Made by a program: the position numbers and the translations under genes. A model generated the notes under the pieces. That model saw only the letters and a program-made list of their open reading frames with translations. It was not told the DNA's origin and made no database searches. From Parachlorella kessleri (Eukaryota > Chlorophyta > Trebouxiophyceae > Chlorellales > Chlorellaceae), in NCBI GenBank assembly GCA_001598975.1, contig BBXU01001446.1, positions 1 to 13,065 on the forward strand: a stretch of 13,065 nt of DNA, read 5' to 3'. Positions 9,301 through 13,065 of the stretch are shown in pieces (the first letter of the stretch is position 1; the number at the start of each line of letters is the position of its first letter).

Positions 9301-12300
9301 TGACGCAAGCTGGGAAGGCAGCTGGTGCTGACGCAGATCCAGCTGGTACCAGCCACAGTGGACTTATTTCTTGGCGTATTTTATGCCAAGCCATGTGCGG
9401 AGACCTGTCGTGCATTTGTTGTGATTGCAGGGCAGGCAGTTTGCGCTGGAGGAAGTGGAGGTGATAACAGCCACGGTGGATTTGAACGAGGTGCAGTCGT
9501 ACCGCGGCAGTATTGCGAGCCTGCAGGAGCAGGCCAGCTCAGCACAGCCAATACCCCTCATCCAGGTGGATTTCAGGTGGGTGGGGGTTCATGTGAAAAA
9601 TCTGTTGAGTATATGCCCTTCCTCTCGGGTGGTCAAACTGGGATTGGGCCTGCTTAGCACAGCCTCTACATCTCAACCCCCATGGTCTTTTTTGAGGTGC
9701 TAGTGCAGTGTGCAGATAATTGTGATCACATCCTGCTGCCTGCCCCAGCTAGCTTGACAGCTGGCGTGCTGGCTGCTGCAGCCTGTGCTGCCCGCCCACC
9801 ATGCTATGCCTGCCCAGCATGCCCCACGAGCCGCATTACCTGTGCCCGGAGGAGGAGATTGCGCGGGGCCCTGCCTGCTGGCTGTGGGACTACCTAAAGC
9901 GGTGAGTCAAGTCTTGCCCCTGGGTCCTCCAGCCTGTGCCCGGAGGAGGAGATTGTTTGGGGGCCCCCATGCTGGCTGTGTCTGCAACTGCCAAATCCGG
10001 TGAGTATGGAATCTGGCCCCACGACGGTCAGGAGCTACAGGTGTTTAGGGAGGGCGCACAGGGTGGTGCTGCCTGCTGGTTTGGAGGGCACCACAAAGGG
10101 GGCGTGGCAAGGGCCCCTGCGTGGCCGCCCCTGCAACTGTGTGGAATTCGATTAAGTCTGTAGCTGACGGGGGAGGGTGCTGCGCTCTGCAGTCGTATAC
10201 AGCCTGTGATTGCCAAGGCTAGGTGCACCAATATGGTGTTGGTAGCCTGGGGTGGCTGCAACTCGGCAGCCTCAGCCCCTTGATCGTGCGCCTCCGTGCA
10301 GATCCGGGGCGGCTGGCTTCCTGCTGCCCCTCTCTGGTGGCGCTGACTCATCTGCCACCTGTGCCATCGTGGGCTGCATGTGCCAGATGGTGGTGAAGGC
10401 TATTGAGGAGGGGGACGAGCTGGTGTTGGAGGAGGCGCGCAGGTGGGTTATGTAACCTGCTGCTTGGATTAGGTAATGTGTGACTGCGGGGGGGCGGGGG
10501 CCAGATGGTGGTGAAGGCCATCGAGGGGGGGGATGAGCTGGTGCTGGAGGAGGCTCGGGTGTGGGGTTATGTAACCCGCTCCGCGCTTTAGGTCACATGT
10601 GTACGGCGGCCGCTTGCGGCATGGTGAGGGAGGGGTGGCACTTTCTTTTGACAAGGTATCGGGTACCCGATGCTGCCTCCGTTGGGCTTGCATGGGTAAT
10701 CATGAGTATGCCAGGGTGCACACTGGCAGAAAGCAACAATGATAAGAAAAACAACCAAGGAATTGCTTGAGAAAGTAGGATTGAGAACATGTGTATATGG
10801 CGTGGGTGACCGCCCACCACTACCACTACCACCCCCACCACCGGTCATGACCCCGTAGCTTGTTTGTGGTCAGAGCAGTGCGTGTGATGCTGTCTACCCC
10901 TGCAGGATAGGGCTGTATGGCGAGGGGGAGCAGCCCACAAGCAGTCAAGAGCTGGCTGGCCGCATATTCACTACAGTCTACATGGGGACCGAGGTAGGAT
11001 GGCTATTGAATTGCTATTATGTAATAGCTCTTATGTAATTGCTATCAAATTGCTATTTGTGTCCTGCTTGTATCACTTACAGCCAGCGTGTACGGTGTGT
11101 GTCGTGCTTGTGAGAGTTGCGGTCTGCTTATTCCTGCTGTTGGCCATCTGCAAGCAACCCGCCAGCAGTATGTGCTCGGTGGGCGGGACCTACAGCTCGA
11201 CACCATGCTGGTCACTTGCTGTTGGGAGTGGGCCCTCTCACTTACATTGGGCTGACAGCACGACCTGGTCGCCTGACCCAGGGCACAAGAAGTTCAAAAG
11301 AATGAAATTTACCGTGCCACAGAACTCGTCCGCGGAGACCCAGGAGCGTGCTAAGGCCCTGGCTGAGGAGGTTGGGGCTTACCATTTGAACGTGAAGATC
11401 GACACCGTGGTGTCGGCCATGGTCTCGCTATTCCAGACGATCACCAGCAAGACGCCCCGCTTCCGGGTGGGTTAGTCAGCGCATGGGAGTTTTCCAACAT
11501 GGGGAGGGGGTGTACTGCACTGTACTGGCGACACTCATGAGGTAGTGGTAGTCACCGGCGGGATGCCAGCATCCCCGGTAGTACCTCTTACATGATGAAA
11601 GGCGCCGTCCCATCGTCTGCTGGTATGATCCGATACCTCGGGTTGTGGAGCGGGCACGGAAGGGGGTGACCACCCTGCTGCCTCAGTCTCCCTTCCCATT
11701 ACGTGACAGGCGGAGCAGTGTGCTTCAGGGTGGGGAAGGCGGCTCGGCGCCTGTGTCCCGAGGGCTTGCAGCAGCAATGCCCTCGTGATGCGCCTGTACT
11801 CATTGAAACTTTGAGGACGGCTAGCCTCGGTGTTTGCCCTGGCGGGGTTCATGAGGCCTTGCGTGGAGCAGCTCGCTTTGCCCCCCCTCTTGGCCGTGCA
11901 GCTGTTCCACCCCTGCAGTGCCTGGGCTATCTTCTTTGCAGCGGGCTGGCTGATGCATAGAGCGTGGTGCTGCGAAGAGCATGGTGCTGCAAAGAGCATG
12001 GCAAGCACCTACTGCTGCAGGAGGCCCAGGCCTTGGGGTGCGGACGGGGTTGACCTTGGTTCACATGGCCCTGGTCTTCCCTCTTACAGTGGTGGACAGA
12101 GCATTGCTGAGAATGCTTTATGTCAGCCTGGTGGAGGTGATGCATGTGCAGGTACACGGGGGCACCCCTGCCGAGAACCTGGCGTTGCAGAACATCCAGG
12201 CGCGGCTCAGGATGGTCATTGCGTTCCTGCTAGCACAGGTGCGTGTGTAGATCTGTGGGCGGGAACCGTAGAGTCTGGTCAAATCTGGGGGGTGAGGGGG

Positions 12301-12910
12301 GGAGGGGACAAGAGGCATGAGTGTTGTCGCCTTCCTGCGTAGCACAGGTGCGTGTGTGGTGTGTATGGTGTGAGGGGGAAGGGGGGGGCCTTGGGAGGCA
12401 AGTGGCATGACCGTTGCAATGCAAGCCATGGGGATACCTGCCTGTTGTCCTGGCGTGGCACGGGGGCCCTTCATGCCTTGGCATTGTGCCAGCCACCTGA
12501 CGGAGGCTGGGCAAGCCAGTGTAAGCCCTTGGTTCCAAGCCCTCTCCCGGGGCCTGCGTGCAAAGGCGGTGAGGCTGCCGCTCCCCGGGGGTCTATATAC
12601 ATACCCGGGGGTCTATATACATACACTGGAGGGACGGCCACCCCCTGTGCTAGCAGCTGCCGCCCTAGAGAAAACGGCAAGGCCTGGTGGCGCTCGTGCT
12701 GTGCTGCGCCATGCTGGCTGTGCTGTGCTAGGCCATCAGGGGCTCGCCCTTCCTGCCTGCCCAACTTACTACTGCTACTGCCGCAGCTGATGCCCTGGGC
12801 CAGGGGCAAGGCGGGGTGGCTGCTGGTGCTGGGCTCAGCCAATGTTGATGAGACACTTCGTGGCTACCTTACAAAGTACGACTGCAGCTCGGCGGACATC
12901 AACCCCATAG
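6306..12910 (+). CDS. NADSYN1: Glutamine-dependent NAD+ synthetase, 14 exons, 3' partial
   Basis: Exons: 6306-6434, 6973-7148, 7498-7569, 7935-8047, 8263-8352, 8531-8589, 8836-8973, 9431-9576, 9782-9901, 10302-10442, 10906-10993, 11323-11466, 12152-12238, 12787-12910. Joined, they give 542 residues plus one base, collinear with human and plant NAD synthetases (about 700 residues). The enzyme hydrolyses glutamine and uses the ammonia, with ATP, to convert nicotinate adenine dinucleotide to NAD+. The N-terminal nitrilase-type domain keeps the triad as E47 (in PELEIPGYG), K116 (in LFIRPK) and C177 (in AETCEELF). The C-terminal synthetase domain has the PP-loop SGGADSS at 359-365, then [25 protein letters not shown] and [19 protein letters not shown] 6306 is the first ATG in this frame and gives an N-terminus of family length. 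Exon 9 ([23 protein letters not shown]) resembles plant members. The last 150-170 residues fall outside the window. Introns 3 and 4 have GC donors. Confidence 0.95.
6623..6658. repeat. 18-bp perfect tandem duplication
   Basis: CCTGCACCTGACGCCGTT occurs at 6623-6640 and again at 6641-6658 with no mismatch. It is intronic and likely a recent slippage or duplication event. Confidence 0.9.
6838..6930 (+). pseudogene. Decayed copy of NADSYN1 exon 2 in intron 1
   Basis: One frame reads GLVPGLEIP; after a 1-nt shift it reads [15 protein letters not shown]. These echo [10 protein letters not shown] and [15 protein letters not shown] of exon 2 in the same order. The copy lies about 130 bp upstream of the real exon. 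The frameshift and loss of the catalytic-Glu context mean it cannot replace exon 2. It is most simply a relic of tandem exon duplication. Confidence 0.7.
7149..7497 (+). other. NADSYN1 intron 2
   Basis: The intron is 349 nt, with donor GTACGG and acceptor TTGTGCAG, phase 2 (it splits the Arg of YNCR). No convincing gene or exon copy is seen inside. Confidence 0.85.
7570..7934 (+). other. NADSYN1 intron 3, GC-AG type
   Basis: The intron is 365 nt. The donor is CAG|GCAAGT and the acceptor is CTGCCGCAG. This pairing gives NYREMRYF, keeping the conserved Glu of the family. Using the next GT would need a different acceptor and would lose the Glu. Nothing else is recognised inside. Confidence 0.8.
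8048..8262 (+). other. NADSYN1 intron 4, GC-AG type
   Basis: The intron is 215 nt. The donor CAG|GCAAGT has the same hexamer as intron 3, and the acceptor is GCTCTGCAG. It joins CCFGDA to [16 protein letters not shown]. The GT a few bases downstream is out of phase with exon 5, so the GC donor is required. Confidence 0.85.
8731..8754 (+). pseudogene. Truncated copy of the exon 7 start with a decoy acceptor
   Basis: GCAGAGGCTGGAC occurs here and at the true exon 7 acceptor (8832-8844). A T-rich tract just upstream makes this acceptor look stronger than the true one. Read as an exon it gives RLDMVHSHF and then a stop. It is probably a relic of the exon 7 5' end, 101 bp upstream. Confidence 0.5.
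8974..9430 (+). other. NADSYN1 intron 7, with an exon 8 relic
   Basis: The intron is 457 nt, phase 0. Its first ten bases, GTTGGTCATG, nearly repeat the start of intron 6 (GTTGGTCATT). A diverged copy of exon 8 lies at about 9312-9366. Confidence 0.8.
9312..9366 (+). pseudogene. Diverged copy of the NADSYN1 exon 8 start
   Basis: An ungapped comparison with exon 8 (from 9430) gives 38 of 55 bases identical. The frame reads [18 protein letters not shown] against [18 protein letters not shown], with no stop or indel over this stretch. It lies 118 bp upstream of the real exon, and no good acceptor precedes it. It is an older relic than the exon 10 and 14 copies. Confidence 0.65.
9902..10301 (+). 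other. NADSYN1 intron 9, with an exon 9 relic
   Basis: The intron is 400 nt, with donor GTGAGT and acceptor CTCCGTGCAG; it splits the Arg codon after DYLK. It carries a partial exon 9 copy with its own donor. Nothing else is recognised. Confidence 0.85.
9931..10005 (+). pseudogene. Partial copy of NADSYN1 exon 9 with donor
   Basis: Bases 9933-9954 are identical to 9839-9860 (22 nt). The copy then diverges but keeps the frame, reading [14 protein letters not shown] against [14 protein letters not shown]. It ends in CCGGTGAGT, matching the real GCGGTGAGT donor. The rest (CLQLPNP against WDYLK) is not conservative. The upstream TCCTCCAG could act as an acceptor, but an intron from 9902 would be too short. 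Confidence 0.75.
10473..10490 (+). repeat. Shared junction motif, instance 1
   Basis: GTAATGTGTGACTGCGGG lies in intron 10, just before the extra exon 10 copy. It matches the motif in the exon 14 array at 16 of 18 positions. A degenerate form appears at the end of the copied unit (about 10592-10608). Confidence 0.7.
10501..10595 (+). repeat. Partial copy of NADSYN1 exon 10, synonymous differences
   Basis: The copy starts at the codon for Gln in CMCQMVV (original 10383) and runs through the exon end into about 30 nt of intron, including GGTTATGTAACC. Over 19 codons, seven differ and six of these are silent; the only amino-acid change is Glu to Gly. The base after the final Arg codon differs, so the donor is changed (GGGTGTGG). 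It is preceded by the motif at 10473-10490. Confidence 0.85.
10994..11322 (+). other. NADSYN1 intron 11, with an AT-rich patch
   Basis: The intron is 329 nt, phase 0, with acceptor GTGCCACAG before NSSAETQ. At about 11003-11058 is an unusually AT-rich stretch of repeated ATTGCTAT and TTATGTAAT words, including TGTAA at 11020-11024 and 11034-11038. The rest holds nothing recognised. Confidence 0.8.
11467..12151 (+). other. NADSYN1 intron 12
   Basis: At 685 nt this is the longest intron here. The donor is GTGGGT after TPRFR and the acceptor ATGTGCAG precedes [10 protein letters not shown]. It holds a short 17-bp tandem repeat at 11960-12001. Long open frames across it are typical of GC-rich DNA and match nothing known. 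Confidence 0.8.
11960..12001. repeat. 17-bp tandem repeat, about 2.5 copies
   Basis: GAGCGTGGTGCTGCGAA, then GAGCATGGTGCTGCAAA, then GAGCATGG: two mismatches between the full units. It is intronic. Confidence 0.85.
12321..12420 (+). pseudogene. Copy of the NADSYN1 exon 13 3' end, donor and intron start
   Basis: CTTCCTGCGTAGCACAG followed by GTGCGTGTGT (12331-12357) repeats the end of exon 13 and its donor (12224-12248). One inserted base breaks the frame. The G-rich stretch and a GGCATGA word that follow the original recur after the copy, so the unit is about 108 bp. Confidence 0.75.
12584..12623. repeat. 20-bp perfect tandem duplication
   Basis: CCCGGGGGTCTATATACATA occurs at 12584-12603 and 12604-12623 without mismatch. 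It is intronic, with no gene association visible. Confidence 0.9.
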
Positions 12911-12926
12911 GTGCGCTGGGGGATAA

Positions 12927-12944
12927 GTAATCCGTGACTGCGGG
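12927..12944 (+). repeat. Shared junction motif, instance 2
   Basis: GTAATCCGTGACTGCGGG lies between exon 14 copies 1 and 2, ending one base before the repeated coding stretch. It differs from the intron 10 instance at two positions. Confidence 0.7.
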
Positions 12945-13013
12945 TCTACCTTACAAAGTATGACTGCAGCTCGGCGGACATCAACCCCATAGGTGCGCGC
13001 GCTGGGGGGGTGA

Positions 13014-13030
13014 GTAATCGTGACTGCGGG
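13014..13030 (+). repeat. Shared junction motif, instance 3
   Basis: GTAATCGTGACTGCGGG lies between exon 14 copies 2 and 3. It has one base fewer than instance 2 and is otherwise identical. Confidence 0.7.
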
Positions 13031-13065
13031 GGTACCTCACCAAGTATGACTGCAGCTCAGCGGAC

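Larger units (their letters stand above)
10443..10905 (+). other. NADSYN1 intron 10, with an exon 10 partial copy
   Basis: The intron is 463 nt, with donor GTGGGT and acceptor CCCCTGCAG. It holds a 118-bp-offset copy of the exon 10 3' half and intron start. TGTAA occurs at 10451-10455 and 10570-10574. Confidence 0.85.
12239..12786 (+). other. NADSYN1 intron 13, with an exon 13 end copy and G-rich runs
   Basis: The intron is 548 nt, with donor GTGCGT and acceptor TGCCGCAG, phase 0. It contains a repeat of the exon 13 3' end, donor and G-rich intron start, and a perfect 20-bp tandem repeat at 12584-12623. The G-runs at about 12287-12307 could form a quadruplex. Confidence 0.85.
12864..13065 (+). 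repeat. Three-copy array of the NADSYN1 exon 14 end, running off the edge
   Basis: Copy 1 is the real exon end (12864-12910). Copy 2 is 12946-12992 with one mismatch, and copy 3 is about 13033-13065, cut by the window. Spacings are 82 and 86 bp. Copies 1 and 2 both end with the same GTGCGC donor. All coding differences in [11 protein letters not shown] are silent. The spacers contain the motif at 12927-12944 and 13014-13030. Confidence 0.9.

Noticed and set aside
9300..9320. Idea that the exon 8 relic derives from spliced RNA (exon 7 end joined to exon 8)
   Set aside because: The upstream similarity to the exon 7 end is about nine bases with mismatches and a 4-nt insertion; not enough.
11830..12342. 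170-codon open frame on the plus strand
   Set aside because: It crosses intron 12 and exon 13 in the wrong frame, and its sequence is low in recognisable structure.
12584..12623. Tandem TATATA-containing repeat as a promoter
   Set aside because: It lies deep inside a NADSYN1 intron with no gene start nearby; treated as a simple repeat.
12352..12786. Upstream part of a 192-codon open frame leading into exon 14
   Set aside because: Only the part from 12787 matches NAD synthetase; the rest is intron 13 that happens to stay open, after a good acceptor is considered.
1..13065. CRISPR array, tRNA/rRNA genes, transposase or phage genes
   Set aside because: No regular repeat-spacer structure, no cloverleaf or rRNA sequence, and no mobile-element protein was recognised on either strand; the exon 14 array has no variable spacers.

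Overview
The window looks like nuclear DNA from a green alga, most likely a chlamydomonadalean chlorophyte. It is GC-rich and has many spliceosomal introns of 140-690 bp. The coding sequence is rich in Ala, Gly and Pro, and the proteins resemble plant and algal family members. The lineage is an inference from composition and protein similarity recalled from memory; no search was run.

Two genes are transcribed divergently from a gap of about 230 bp (6074-6305). Leftward (minus strand, 6073 down to the left edge) is a nucleoporin of the NUP214/Nup159 family. I can place 14 exons (about 730 residues): an N-terminal beta-propeller, an acidic linker and the start of an Ala/Gly/Pro-rich FG-repeat region. 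The C-terminus lies beyond position 1. Rightward (plus strand, 6306 to the right edge) is glutamine-dependent NAD+ synthetase (NADSYN1/QNS1). It also has 14 exons visible (542 residues), covering the whole nitrilase-type glutaminase domain and most of the ATP-pyrophosphatase domain. Roughly the last 150-170 residues lie beyond 13065. All splice junctions proposed are phase-consistent. Three introns use GC-AG ends.

The most unusual signal is that both genes are full of partial, out-of-place copies of their own exons lying inside introns. In NADSYN1, exons 2, 7, 8, 9, 10, 13 and 14 each have at least one extra partial copy beside the real exon. Exon 14 has two extra copies in an array with 82-86 bp spacing that runs off the window. 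In NUP214, the WGDAFL-ending exon and the acidic exon are also doubled. Downstream copies usually carry the 3' part of the exon, its 5' splice site and some intron. Two of these arrays, in unrelated introns 2.4 kb apart, share an 18-nt motif (GTAATNNGTGACTGCGGG) just before the repeated copy. The copies of exons 10 and 14 differ from the originals almost only at synonymous sites, which neutral intronic debris should not show. Possible explanations are alternative exons, recombination with a diverged functional paralogue, or an assembly artefact.

There are no tRNA or rRNA genes, CRISPR arrays, transposase genes or bacterial-type operons that I can support.
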